Of a stretch of DNA of 64,000 bases, positions 1 to 12,253 are shown in pieces. A model generated the notes under the pieces. It was not told where the DNA came from, searched no databases, and saw only the letters and a program-made list of their open reading frames with translations. Origin of the DNA: Ascaphus truei (Eukaryota; Chordata; Amphibia; Anura; Ascaphidae); assembly GCA_036426205.1 (NCBI GenBank), contig CM071568.1, positions 224,542,239 through 224,606,238 on the forward strand, in the 5' to 3' direction. A program made the translations under genes and the position numbers. Numbering within the stretch: position 1 is the stretch's first letter; every line of letters starts with the position of its first letter.

Positions 1-540
1 TTGTTATGTATATTTGCCCACTGCACATTTTTCTGTGTTTACAGCGAACTGTAGAAGTGCTGTGGAAACTAATTTACAAAATAAAACTGCAATCCATTAT
101 ATTCCTTGTCGAATAGCACAATTACCGTGAGTTACTTTTGTATGCTGTAGCACTCAAGAGTTGTTTTATTTTTACATGTGGGAATTTGAAATAAATGGCT
201 GTCATTTATTTTCTAGGGAAAATGGTTCTGCTGCATGTAATAAAATGTTGAAGGAGAAATAATTAAAAAAATAAAATAAAACAGATTGCTTAGTTTAACT
301 TAATCTTCAAGGGGTTTCACTTTCCATAGCTGCAGGTACTGTACTGTAGCAATCACCCTCAACAGTGACTGCAATCTGTGCAGGCTGTATTTGCACACAC
401 AAATAAAGAGTAACAATAGTATTGACTATAAATAGTATTGCAGTCAAATATTGCCATTTAGGGTTTGTTCATTTCTTTCAGGATGGTAAGTGTTAATGTA
501 GATTACATTATACAAATTGTGCATCGCCCACTATTATACT
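1..540. other. AT-rich sequence, nothing recognised
   Basis: No open frame with a recognisable protein, no RNA gene and no clear repeat was seen here. The stretch is AT-rich and looks like ordinary intergenic or intronic DNA. Confidence 0.5.
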
Positions 541-573
541 TTTATTTATTTATAAAAATGTTTTACCAGGAAG
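541..573 (-). repeat. Rex1/CR1-like LINE 3' tail scrap
   Basis: On the minus strand this short piece reads as CTTCCTGGTAAAA followed by an ATAAATAAATAAA tail. That matches the 3' terminus of the longer LINE at 38,070-41,915 (its last bases at about 41,870-41,915). It is therefore a heavily 5'-truncated copy of the same family, in opposite orientation. At 574 it runs directly into a CpG-rich patch. Confidence 0.6.
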
Positions 574-1698
574 CGTGCGGAAGCGCCGTCTAAAGCCGTG
601 CTGATAGGGATAATGTTTCCCCTCAGCGCGGCTCAGCGCGGTCTTTTTGACCATGTCCGAGGCCTAACTCTGCACTAACAGCTGCAACTTTGGCATTTCT
701 GCAGTATACAATGTGCAACCTGATACAGTAGATAGGAGAAACCACTCCAACAGCATCTCAAAACAAGCTCAATTTTCAGCACACATCACTGAAAAGGTTT
801 GCCATCAACGCTCTAAATAGGGTTTATGAAATTAGGAATAGTACGAAAATGCTGTCTTGTGGGAGCTCTATGCTTTTTTTCTGCCACATTTCCTAATTAT
901 TTCTGTACTTAAGTAAAAATTTCTCTACGATCAGCTACCACATTTATTCCCCCCCCCCAAACATCACACTATACCACATAACTACAACTATAAAAAATTT
1001 CAAGTCAGCTCTGTACAATGAACTGGTAAACGTTTAAAAAAAGCAGATTGTAAAGTGTGTTTTTTTTTTTTTTGCATGAATGCAATCAAAGTACCAGTAA
1101 AATGAGCCGCATCTCTGCTGCTTTGTGTGAGGCTTTATATCTGAACAGAAAGCAGGAAACAGCATTAATCATGATGGAGCAAGAAGTGTTTTTGAAGACT
1201 CTTTAGCTTGAAGCATTTACAAAACTGGAATATCAGCACTGCAAGCTTCTTTCTTCTCATTTACAGAAAATGCTTGAACATCATGGTATTGGCAGGTATT
1301 GCATGAGGATTTAAGCAAAATTAAAACCAATTTTGTCCCAAAATTTTAGTACGCCACATTGTATAACAGAAATGCATATCTCCTTAATATGGTTTTCTTT
1401 AGCTCCAACACAAAGACCCTCACCAGCTCAGCCATGTTTATTTATCGGGGAGAGGGGGGATGGTAGGGGGGTTTCAATGAAAATACAAAACTAGGGTTAT
1501 GCCAAAGAAGTAAGTGATTTAATATACGCACAAGATAATATAGCACAACTAGGAGTGATGATGTGCAAATGCAAAACCACGAAATCCTACACATATGGTG
1601 GTGGGGGTGAAAATACACAGGGATAGGGAGTGGGAAAGACACTAGGCAAGGAGAGTGGGGACAACACAAATGGGGGGAGGGGGAGGGTAATCAGGGGG
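574..1698. other. Unassigned, with small CpG-rich patch and homopolymers
   Basis: Bases 574-655 are CpG-rich (repeated GCGCGG and GAAGCG motifs). They resemble the CpG-rich interspersed sequence near 51,500, which contains a similar CGCACGCTTCCGC motif in reverse. The rest is AT-rich with a C run near 951 and a T run near 1,061. No gene was seen. Confidence 0.35.
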
Positions 1699-1730
1699 GC
1701 AACGTTTCGGGGGGAGACCCCTTCCTCAGG
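1699..1730 (-). ncRNA. Hammerhead-ribozyme-like core (PLE-type)
   Basis: Read on the minus strand, a CTGAGGA box is followed by a short GC hairpin (GGGG, TCT loop, CCCC) and then GAAACGTTG. This is the order CUGANGA, stem II, GAAA found in hammerhead ribozymes. Flanking GGGC and GCCC could pair as stem I. Penelope-like elements are known to carry minimal hammerheads of this type in their terminal repeats. The motif lies 45 bp outside the left inverted arm of the PLE. Self-cleavage is inference. Confidence 0.55.
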
Positions 1731-1775
1731 CCCGTTCCCTCAGGTCTAAAAAGACCACAAGGTACTTCCCTTAAC

Positions 1776-2306
1776 CCTGACACCCCAGTCACCAGAGCAG
1801 CACTCAAAAAACAAAAGATGCAAATAGATAGCTCAAACGAGCAAAGTCCTGAGTACACCAGAGTATATGCAGTAAGAAAAATGAATCAAACCAGCCGGTT
1901 AAATGACCACAAATCTCTCGTTCTCCCTTTCCTTGGCGCGCTGCTGACTGAGTTACTGTGTACCTGGGTAGATAAAGGTCAGCTCATGATGACGTCATCA
2001 GGGCGTTCTTCTTAGAACCAACGGGCACCAATCCGCAATGGGATTAGTAAAACCTCTCAGCTGCAGTGATCGGGAGATGTTAGTGTCTGTATCCGGCAAC
2101 ACAATGCAATTGCGCGCTCTCACCTCAGTCCTGGGCATGCGCAGGAACGTCAGGACAGTTCAGTGGAGCCCCACGCTGATGGGAGAGAGTGCGCATGCGT
2201 CCGGCAATACATACCCGGCGCGAGCTCTCACCTCCACACGGGTATGCGCACAGGAGTGGTAGCTCAACATCAATCCACCACTGGGACAGTCTGGAAGAGC
2301 CGACAA
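1776..2306 (+). repeat. Left inverted arm of the PLE
   Basis: This arm is the reverse complement of 5,848-6,384 with scattered mismatches. Shared landmarks include CAGTCACCAGAGCAGCACTC at the outer end and GTCTGGAAGAGCCGACAA at the inner end (GGAGGAGCC in the right arm). Similarity stops abruptly at 2,306, where the left side continues with GC-rich sequence absent from the right side. Small open frames here mirror those in the right arm and are not genes. Confidence 0.85.
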
Positions 2307-2957
2307 GCCGGGGGAGCGAGTGCGCATGCTTCAGACAGTCAGATCCTGTGTGAGCTCTCGCCTCCACACGGGCATGCGCACTTGTGTCAGGCTGATGAAG
2401 CAGCATCATTCGGACTGATCTTTGACATAGAAGTAATGGCAGAGCATCCATCCCCCAGGGTGTAGCAGCCACGAATTCAGGACAGCAGAGAATGGTGTAA
2501 TCAGGCTCTAACTTCTTGTGAGTGACAATGAGTGTCTCCATGTTGTATAAAAAGAAAAAAGACATATTAGTGAGAATAAAAGAATATACATAAAATGCAA
2601 TACATCAAATCTTCGTGTGATCAGGGGTCCAATAAACCAACAATTCCTTTATTAATGAGCATACATATCTGCAGAACAGGAATCATAAGACCTACATTAG
2701 TGTGAGCAGTATTGGGACAGAGGTGAGTAGAGACGTTTTAGCCCAAAGGAAGGATCGCCACATGAAGACTGCCACTGTTGACCTCCTCAGCACCTGCCAC
2801 ACCGTTCAGGATTCAAGGCAACCTCTGCATCAGAAAGTCAGGTACATGGGGCAAACCACAGAGAAGTACATCATGTCACAGCCTGGTGCAATCCCATCCG
2901 GTCCCGATCACGAAATACTGATGACTTATAAAAGGCATACTGTATGGTTATAGTTTA

Positions 2958-5629
2958 AAAATAACAACTGAGATCTAGCTCTTTATTCATCCCTCTGGGG
3001 ACCAATTTTTCCAAGTGCCTGATCCACAGCGTCTCCTTCTGTAACAGCAGTTTCTGCATATTACCGCCCCGACGCTTTCTCTTCATACTGTACCATCTAT
3101 CACCTGAAATCTTAGCTGACTGGCGTTATGCCCAGCTTGTGTGAAGTGGTGGGCGACTGGTGCTTCTGGTTCACATCTCCGGATGACAGCCATGTGGAAT
3201 TGACGGCCTGTGTGTGGATGTTGAAAGGTTGGCCCCTCTTGGATACTACTGCATTGGCTGCAGCCGAATCACCTATAGCTCCCAAGTTTCGGTGTCCCCA
3301 AGAAAGTCTGTCTGGGTCCTGTGCCACCAATGTCCGCTTTAACAAGATGGTCACGTATACTCCTACCCCTTTTATATGAAAATAATGGTTTATGAAAAAG
3401 CACAGGGGCTAGGGTCGGATCACTTTGTAGCAGTGGCCAGTGACGCATGATAATACTTTTAATCCGTCCACTCTGTGTGTTATAGGTAGAGACAAATGGT
3501 ATGGAGAATGGTTTTGTGATGCGGTTACTCAGAGAAGTACCCTGAAGCAGATTTTCCCTTAGTGGGATTTCTGCTTTTGAGCGTTGGATATTCAATAAAT
3601 CTGTTGGGTAGCCAATAACCTTAAACTTATCGTACATTGTATCAAGTCTATCATTTACAGTCACAGAGGTGCTAATAATTCTCCTAGCCCTTAGAAATTC
3701 GCTGTATGGCAAGCACTTGATAATACCTGGAGGGTGGAAGCTAGAAAAATGAAGGAGGTTATTTCTATCATTCTTTTTAGTAAAAATATCTGACTCTAAT
3801 TTATGATTTCTCATAGTAATCGTAGTATCTAGAAATTGATTGAGGTTCTACTAGAGAGACAAATAAAGCTAATGGTGGGCAGTGCTGAGTTGATGTCAGA
3901 GACAAAACTGGAGTGTGATATATCGTCACCCTGCCAGACCATAAACACGTCATCAATAAATCGCACCCACATACACCCATGCCTCATGTACTCCGAATGT
4001 TGGAGAACATGATCCTCTTCAAATCTAGTCATGAAAATATTGGCGTATGTGGGTGCAACATTACTGCCCATGGCCGTTCCCAGTATTTGCACATAATATG
4101 TGTCTTCAAATAGAAAGTAGTTTTCTCGTAGAATAACCTCTAACAAATCAATGATGAGCATACGCTCCCTGGGGGTATAGAGTACACTATGATCTAAGGT
4201 ATCCTTGACTGCTGTAATCCCTTTCCTGTGAGGGATAGATGTATATAAGCTATTAACGTCTAATCTGACCAAAAGGGTTTCATTGGACAGGTGTGTAATA
4301 GACTTAATTTTATTTAAGAAATTGGACGTATCGTGTATATATGATCTAGAATTCACAACAAAAGGTCTCAACAATTTGTCTAGGAAGATGGAACATGGCT
4401 GGAAAATTGACTACATACCTGCCACAATAGGTCTACCGGGCGGTGATCTGAAGTTTTTGTGAATTTTGGGCAGTGTATAGAAGACAGGTGTGATGGGATC
4501 TTTCTCTATAAGGCAATCTTTCTTCTTTTTTGTAATAACACTGCCCTCTTGAGCTAGGCTGACAATCTGCATGATCTTCTTTGTTACTTCTAAAATGGGA
4601 TTTTGTGTGACCTTTCTATAGTTGTTTGCATTTCTGAACCCTGGTGATTAAGGTTTCTATGACATGATTAGACGGAGGGGGGTTAAAAGTGCTTTTCCTT
4701 TTACACCTCTGTTAACAAATGAAAGGGGGTATCCATCTCTACTTCACCTATACCTGACTGAGTGTTGATGGGGTGTTTGGTGAAAAACCCTTTAAGTCTA
4801 AGATTTCTATAAAAGCGTGCAAGCTCAACATCCAAATCCAAAACATTTAAGGGATTGGTGGGTACAAAAGAAAGCCCCCTATTAAGCACTTCTACCTGCT
4901 CACTTGTCAGTGTCTGGTCCGAGATGTTTATTACCAATGAACTTGGGACCTCGCCTGCATCCTTCTTTGGGATTGACCTGGCAGGACAGTGCTTCCGCCC
5001 CGCCCTGCGCGCCCCCCGCATCGTTCGCCAGGTTGCCTTTGCTCTAAAAAATGAGGCACGCCGGTGGAAGATTCGCTCTCTGAGGATTCTAATGAATCTA
5101 GGACTGGTTCTGTACCCTGTTGAGTTCTTGGTGCCCTCCACCATCTGTTGTCTCTTATTTCTGAGCCTCTCCATTGCCAGGTGTAAACTTTGTTGTTCAT
5201 ATAGTCACGTGTGTCTCTTAGGTATTTTTCTCTTTTTCTAGTCTCTATATCTTTGCTAAATTTTGCTAGATTGTCATCCAATTCCTACTTATAATTGTTT
5301 AAGTCCATCTCTGACAGTGTTGTTTTTAATGTCTGCTGTAGTTTTGTAATCTCAACCTGAGAGATAACCAATGCTTTCTGGATTTGCTCAATAGTTAAAA
5401 TAATTAAATCCAGGGAACATTTATTTAAGATTCCTTCCCACTTCGTACGATACTCTATTTGAGCAGCAAACAACGTGGGTCTAAGGTTGCACCTAAGACC
5501 CCATGGTATACGCTTGACATGAAAATATTCAGCGAGCGTCGTTGCATGTAACTCCAAGCTTATCTTGTGCTTTAAAGTTTCAGCGAGAAAATCCCTATTA
5601 CTCACACAAAGTAGCGATCCTAGCTGCAT
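2958..5629 (-). pseudogene. PLE reverse transcriptase, GIY-YIG endonuclease core deleted
   Basis: Reading the minus strand from 5,629, an N-terminal region with AEYFHVKRIPWGLR runs to 5,285. A K-rich segment and a conserved block with LNRGLSFVPT follow (5,281-4,701). Next is the RT: LPKIHK and PPGRPIVAG near 4,500-4,430, LDVNSLYTSIPH (first catalytic Asp), GTAMGSNVAPTYANIFM and RFIDDVFMVW (catalytic Asp pair) between 4,374 and 3,829, then a thumb segment with SSFHPPGI to 3,269. These are Penelope-family signatures. The C-terminus (3,250-2,958) keeps a HFTQAGH block, an RRGGN block and LWIRHLEKL, which belong to the GIY-YIG endonuclease module. The GIY-YIG core itself is missing: QFHM is followed almost directly by the late PVAHHF block. 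A frameshift lies near 3,829 and others near 4,700 and 5,283. Confidence 0.85.
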
Positions 5630-5847
5630 CTAGGTCTGTATACACAAACATATTGGCTCTAGCAGATGGGGCTATGATGTCCTGTGACAACGACATAACA
5701 TCCAAATAGTACGGGTGCACGTCTAACAATTGGGTTAATCAATGAACCTATACAAATAGGGTAGACAGCACTCAATCAATCAATGTAAATATAGATGTGC
5801 AGGGTGCTAACTGAACCTGGACGACCCAAATTCCCTACAACTAATAG

Positions 5848-6384
5848 TTGTCGGCTCCTCCAGACTGTCCCAGCGGTGGATTGATGTTGAGCTACCACTC
5901 CTGCGCGCATACCCGTGTGGAGGTGAGAGCTCGCGCCGGGTATGTATTGTCGGATGCATGCGCACTCTCTCCCATCAGCGTGGGGCTCCACTGAACTGTC
6001 CTGACGTTCCTGCGCATGCCCAGGACTGAGGTGAGAGCGCGCAATTGCATTGTGTTGCCGGATACAGACACTAACATCTCCCGATCACCGCAGCTGAGAG
6101 GTGTTACTAATCCCATTGCGGAGTGGTGCCCGTTGGTTCTAAGAAGAACGCCCTGATGACATCATCATGAGCTGACCTTTATCTACCCAGGTACACAGTA
6201 ACTCAGTCAGCAGCGCGCCAAGGAAAGGAGAGGGAGAATGAGAGACTTGTGGTCATTTAACCGGATGGTTTGATTCATTTTTCTTACTGCATATACTCTG
6301 GTGTACTCAGGACTTTGCTCGTTTGAGCTATCTATTTGCATCTTTTTGTTTTTTGAGTGCTGCTCTGGTGACTGGGGTGTCAGG
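5848..6384 (-). repeat. Right inverted arm of the PLE
   Basis: This is the complement of the left arm at 1,776-2,306. The outer boundary is GGTGTCAGG at 6,384. It carries the same CpG-rich stretch (GCGCATGC motifs) and the same CATGAGCTGACC segment. Sequence beyond 6,384 has no counterpart outside the left arm. Confidence 0.85.
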
Positions 6385-8052
6385 ATTTCACGATTTCATG
6401 TGTTTAGTTTGAAGCTCATTCTGGGTGGGACTGCTACATTGTGGTTTTGTTAAAATGTAGGCTTTAGGTAGACCAGTGGTTCTCAAACCTGTTCTAGGGG
6501 CCCTGAGGCAGATCAGACGTCTGAGGCAACCAGATGAGGAGCGTGGTAGGAATTCTCAAGTACAAGGCCAATAATAATGAATTAAGTCCAGATTGTTGAA
6601 GGTATAGGTGAATCAATATTCAATACAGTAAATGAGTATATCCACAAAGCACTTTCATATGACAGATAGTCCCTGAAAACCGGGGGCAAGTTTCATTGGG
6701 AATGTCCGCTTAATATGGAGAATATAGTATTCACAATCACCTCCTCCAGATTGGGTAGATGTGCAGCTGCTGATGAAAGATCCACGTGGAAAAGTAAGGA
6801 GTACTTACTGACGCAACCACCTTTACATTCTATTTATACTGTATGCAACTAAGGTGTATTCACCGATGTGCAAGTACACTGGTCATTTCTACAAAACCTG
6901 GTATGGTTGGTGGTCACTGATGGCGAGGTGCGGAAACCACTAAGCTATATGTTCATTACATGTAATAAATTGGCAATAAAAGAGTAAGCAGTTGGAATAC
7001 AAGTGCTAAAAATGCTTAATTTTCTTAGATGTACTATGTGTCACAGCAGATGTGTGCACATCCCTTAGTGACAGGGACATCCTGTGCATCAGAGAAATCC
7101 AAGCTCCAAGTTTTTGAACTCTTGCTTCTACAGATGGGCGTGTGCATGTCCATTTGCAAGAACTGGGGTACAACTTACCTCCGTGGCACATTTTTATTCT
7201 GAAAACCCCAGAAACATTGTGTTTATTGATGCATTTTATATTAGGCCAAACAATTTCATGAGGGTAGTATAGGTACTGTATGCTCTCTTCTGAGGAATTC
7301 AAGACAGCAAGACTCCTGTAGATTCATTAGCCACCTCGTGTGAACTGCAAGGCTACCTACAGTGTGTGTGTAATTATACATTTAAATATCCCTGCATCAT
7401 TTTATACAATTAATTACAATTGTGTTTTTGTGGTTGCCTTTTCACTCCTTTCCTTGAGTAATGTACTTACAGGTATCTGTTGTGTGACTCCGGCATGGAT
7501 AGATATATTAACAATGGTCTCCAATGAGTCACTGGAATGGTGAAGCTCTTCCAGAACATGAAATGCAACTTAGTACTATATTCAAAACTATATATGCTGG
7601 CAAAATAAAAACAAAGCACTACAGTACTTCTGAGGATTTACTATGAACAATTTTCACATCCCTATGCAGTGTTAGGAAGGGAACTAAAATGCCTGTGCAG
7701 TCCTGTTGGGATTTGAAACAATGACAGGAAAATGTGTGAGTTAAAGTTGTACTGTAGTTCATTTGATGGGTTCCTTGGCATTCTATTAGAAGTGCAATCC
7801 CACTTAGCAACATGTTTGAAGGGCAACGAGTGGGCACTTACATTAATTGTTAAAAATGACAGGTATTTAATAAAGTGTTATGCCCAAAATCCTAACTTCA
7901 AAAACTGCAATGCAATAAAATTAAACAAAATTGAAGCTGCTCATATAAAACCGATAAAGAAAATGCAGCAGTCCTAGTAATCTGGGCATATTTTATTCAG
8001 AAACAGAGAAAGGTGTCCATTTAAGAATCTGCACAAACAGAACCGAAATTAG
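6385..8052. other. AT-rich, nothing firm
   Basis: No gene was recognised. Near 6,474 the words CAGTGGTTCTCAAACCTG resemble one end of a hAT-type MITE, but no matching second terminus was found. The rest looks like non-coding single-copy sequence. Confidence 0.4.
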
Positions 8053-8295
8053 TTTCAGAACCCTTTCAGTCTACATTTGCATCACCCCAAAGGCAGATGT
8101 CTGAAAGGGTTCCCACAGAACTCTTTCCCTCTGCACAGAATAAGCATGCTAAGGGTTGCCATTTAGGTTTGCTTGATGCTTCACATCAGCCCCACTTCGT
8201 GCAGTGTTTGTGGCTGGACAAAGGAATTTCAATGCCCAGCTGAATGCATTCAGAACCCCATCAGTCTTCATTTGCATTGCCCCAAAGGCGAGAGC
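8053..8295 (+). repeat. Diverged direct repeat, about 46 bp, period about 197 bp
   Basis: TTCAGAACCCTTTCAGTCT at 8,053 recurs as TTCAGAACCCCATCAGTCT at 8,250. Both are followed by CATTTGCAT and by CCCCAAAGGC, so the match covers roughly 46 bp. It looks like an old local duplication inside a non-coding repeat of unknown family. Confidence 0.6.
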
Positions 8296-8453
8296 CTTTG
8301 GCGGCAGCGGAAGGGCAGCCAAAGGGTGTCAACCATTTGCTGCCCACTTACTAGGTTGGGTAAAGTCTTCTAACAAAAAAGTTTGTAGGCCTATCCTACC
8401 TCTTCTAACACAATATTAACCTTGTCTGTAATTGTTACACAGGCCCATAAACA

Positions 8454-8609
8454 TACATTATCTCTAACTGTCCATGAAATGTCTGTAAATTGAATGTATT
8501 GCCACTGTTCATTTAATGCAACCATGTATTGTTATAACTCTGCAACCAGGACATACTTGAAAATGAGAGGTAACTCAAAGTATGGTAAAACATTAAAAAT
8601 AAATAAACA
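8454..8609 (+). repeat. 5'-truncated 3' end of Rex1/CR1-like LINE
   Basis: This segment aligns with 41,745-41,915. Shared words include AACCATGTATT, CAGGACATACTTGAAAA and GAGAGGTAACTC, then an AT-rich tail with AAATAAATAAA. It therefore holds only the 3' UTR of the family whose long copy lies at 38,070-41,915. A short deletion removes part of the TTACTTCCTGG block. No coding sequence remains. Confidence 0.8.
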
Positions 8610-11063
8610 TGTTTTCTCATATTTATCCAAAATAGAAAGATAGCAGAAGTGCGTACAGTATACAGCGAGGAATAAAGTCTGAATAAGAGATGAAAGTAAG
8701 CCATTTGTGCAAAATACTTTTTGCATGGATTAAATGTGTGTAAACACATTGCAGAAATGTTACCTGCCAAGGCGTTATATAAATGTGACTGTGGGTTCCA
8801 GACTAAGAAAAAGCCTTTTTCAGCAAAAGACAGAGCACAGCACCAAAGCACAAAACAGCTTTGTGCACTACTACACATTTATGTACTGTGCAGATGCTAA
8901 ATCACATGTTAAATTGATAGATTTTCTACATAAACAGGACCCCATAAAAGGTAAGTGTGTAGGCTGTCAGTTTAATCCTTACCAAACTATCTTTATTTCA
9001 ACAAAGTATTTGATTTTATGATCGTTCCTTTGTATCATAAGCCTGTACCTTTACCAACTTCTTATCTGAGCACAATTGATTGGTTTCACTTGTTTAGATC
9101 GTTATCCTGTTGCATGATACCTCAAGATCCCCACTGTCACAAATAAATTGTATTGTCGATTGTGGTTACTATTTCTAGGTGTTGCATAGAGGTCTTGTTT
9201 TACAGACGTGTTTTACTAGCCTTCCCACTGCAACATTTTCCCTCTTTGTTATGGCAAATAATCCACAGAATAGTGAAGTTTAAAAGAACAGCACAATACA
9301 GGTACATAATCTGCTTTATAAATCTGTATAATTGAGTCTAACCTTAATATGAGCAAGTTGAAATGTAATGTCCAGTGTAACAGTTCTGGGATTAGGTGAT
9401 GTAGAATTTTATTAGAAGGCCACACTAGTCAGAACTTCTGTCAGGGATTCAAACAGGGTTAATAGTTTATCATCACAAAATGTGACTTCTGTGGTGGAGT
9501 AGTTATTGCTGATCCCTGCGGCATTGAATAGGTTAATGGCGGTTTCTGAAAGTCATGTCAACACTTGAGGCACCTCAACACACTGATTTACACAGTGCAC
9601 ACATTAACATACACACATTTTGACTTATACAACAACTTGTACAAAGATATACAGACCCACACATGCCAATATATGGTTGTGTACTGCTGAAATGGTAAGC
9701 CTGTGCTGTTTTGCCTTTATGAGTCAGGGTGCTATGACCCTGCCTGGTGTACAGTCTTCATGAAGTCAATAGGTGGGTTATACTGTAGTTGAACTCCCAG
9801 TAAAGTACTGTAGTAAGTAATGGCTTTAAATTCCTATACATCCATAATGTACCATGTTTATACATCTAATTCAGAACGTCCCACATTTGCTTGTTGGACA
9901 TTTCTCAGTGCAGTGCAAACATACTGCCACTGGCCCCCATACCATCTTTCTTCGGCATATGTTTCTTTGCTCCTCCCCTGAACAATACTTGCAGGATTAT
10001 AACTTCAGGTGCTTGCCATCTACAATAGCAGTTCCATCTAGTGGGTAAGGTATGCATGAAAATAATTCACAATTCAATTTAATTCAGCTTACTCCTCAAC
10101 ATCCTTCCCTGCACCCAACAGGGGCTCACTAATCAGGGAGACGCTGTGTGATAGAACCTCATGAACAGTCATCCATTCTATTACATGGCTCTTTCGTGGT
10201 CCAGTACCACTGCACGTGAATGCAGAAGTGGATATTCCAGATGTGCCAGGGCTCTGCAATAAGAGGCAAATACTATTTACGAATTACGTAATTTCATTCT
10301 CTGAGAAGGCAAAACTGGGAGAGGTTATTCAGCACCATAAAGTACTACAGATGGCACCCTTTGTCCACTTCTAATTTAAGAAGCACGCTTGTCGTGTGTC
10401 CCCCAGTATAGTACATTCCATAGTGTAGAGATAGATAAGTTATAATAAAACACTGTGTACAATATTAGGATGAAATTTGTATTTTAAGCAGATGCAGATT
10501 TTTTTACATAAATAGTTTTGGAATCAATATGGATACTAGAGAATAAGTAGGTGTCAAGATCTAAACAGTATAAGGAAGTTTTTATATGTTTTCCATAATT
10601 AAGGCTGTACTCTCGCACGGCTGTATTTAAAAACTCTCCATAAGAATTAACCAGCCTACAGTATGAAGCCAATCAGAATCTCAAGGGCCAGGTACGAAAC
10701 GGACAAGGTAGAGACGGTCGCGTTAAAATCAACTCTCCAAATCTGAAAAACACAAAGTAGGAGCGCTGTAAAAACACACGAGCTTAAAAAAGAAAAGAAA
10801 AAAAAGAAGTAAACTTGGTACAATATGTTTTGTAACGGTATAAAATACAGAGGTGGGCCTGGAGGGTATTAAGTATTCAATATTTCCCAAATGTACGATT
10901 GTTAAGCTTTTATGATATACCAACAAGTGGAAAAATATTCTAAAAGCAATGACATTTTTTCTTCTTTTCCCCTTTCCCAGTCCTTTAAGTTAATTTTTTG
11001 TATTAATTATTTTATACGCTGTCCCAACAGTGATGTCATTATTGTCTTCCCACTAAAATTAGT

Positions 11064-11100
<37 letters not shown>

Positions 11101-12128
11101 AATGTATGTAATTCAAAAGTAACATGTTACCCTTTTTTATGTTCTGTATCCCATTCCCCACTTTTAACGAAAACTCAAATAAAGAACAAGTTTACAAAAA
11201 AAACCCCACCATATAAAATGTATGCCTCCACATTTGTAAACATACAAAGCTTAAACATTATTTTTTTTTTTTTTTTTTTAAAGTTCAATTTGTTTTTGTT
11301 TAAAGGCACCAAGCAACTAGTATTAACATACAGTACCACTGTTCTCACTTCACCTGGCACCTACAACTTTATCTGAAGGGTGCTGATGTGGAAGCATCAG
11401 CCAGGTGATCAGCAGTTAATGTGCAGCTATTTCATGCAGCATAAATATATCACATGAAAACATTGGAGGTGCAACTGATGTGGAAAGGATTCAGGATAGA
11501 TTTGGGTAGAAGAGAACATATCTGACACCCCACAATTACAGACTTTGTGGATCACTGAGAGATTCCTGCCTTTGCCCTGTGCAGCTTTTTCAAAAGGTGC
11601 CAGAAAAAGTCACTAATCCCCATTTTGCAACTAATGAATTCACACTCTAAATTAAATCACCACCTAAATAACCTCCTGTTTCCCCCCCATTCCCAAAATA
11701 TTTTCATTACATTTCTGCACACCATCTCTTTAAATAACGTAAAAACAGCAAATTTCCCATCTTAATATCTGGCTCTAAGACACCACACACATTTTTTCTA
11801 CCACAACACTCTCCCTTATGTAGGGAACTACTGATTATTATTTTATTTATTTTCCATTCAAGTCCTTTATAGGTTTCCTATCACCTACCTTAATCAGTGA
11901 AGTGGTTGCATCTGGCCAGTTTGGGCAATATACCTGTGTAGCTTAAGAAGCAGGAAATCCTGGCCTGGATAAGACACATTCTGGTTCTCTTTTAAGCACA
12001 GGCTAGTGAGATGGAACTGCTTTGTATCCTGATCACTTGTATGTTATTGCCTGGTTTTGTAGCTCCCACTATACACACACTCAGTAGATTTCCCCCCAGG
12101 TAAAATTAATTGTGATTGAATGCTACAG
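8610..12128. other. AT-rich non-coding sequence with a (TA)n tract
   Basis: No recognisable gene or transposon protein was found. A (TA)n microsatellite lies at 11,066-11,099 and a T run at about 11,262-11,280. The open frames in this interval are short and simple in composition. Confidence 0.5.
11066..11099. repeat. (TA)n microsatellite
   Basis: An uninterrupted TA dinucleotide run of about 34 bp. Confidence 0.95.
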
Positions 12129-12253
12129 CAGGGGTGGCCAACGCCAATCCTCAAGGGCCACCAACAGGTTAGGTTTTCAGGATATCCCTGCTTCAGCAGA
12201 GGTGGCTAAATCAATGGTTTAGATGAAGACTGAGGAATGGAGTTGGCCACCCC
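12129..12253. mobile_element. Degraded hAT-type MITE
   Basis: The left end reads CAGGGGTGGCCAACGCC and the right end carries GAGTTGGCCACCCC, which are imperfect inverted repeats. Internal words (TCCTCAAGGGCCACCAACAG) resemble the better preserved hAT-type MITE at 50,339-50,501. The right terminus is worn and no clean 8-bp duplication remains. Confidence 0.55.

Larger units (their letters stand above)
1699..6384 (-). mobile_element. Penelope-like retroelement with long inverted terminal arms
   Basis: This is a decayed PLE of about 4.6 kb. The reverse-transcriptase frame lies on the minus strand and is flanked by two inverted arms of about 0.53 kb (1,776-2,306 and 5,848-6,384). Both arms end at the same motif (CCTGACACC at the left edge, its complement at the right). 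PLEs typically carry LTR-like repeats in direct or inverted arrangement, and this copy shows the inverted one. A hammerhead-like core sits just outside the left arm. Frameshifts and stops make it inactive. The assignment rests on the RT motifs described in the coding entry. Confidence 0.8.

Noticed and set aside
2038..2565. Open frames in the left PLE arm, mirrored at 5,776-6,116
   Set aside because: They are the same CpG-rich arm read in both orientations, and no protein family is matched.
11175..11376. Open frames around the poly-T and TA tracts
   Set aside because: Encoded by simple repeats (Lys/Phe/Ile/Tyr runs).
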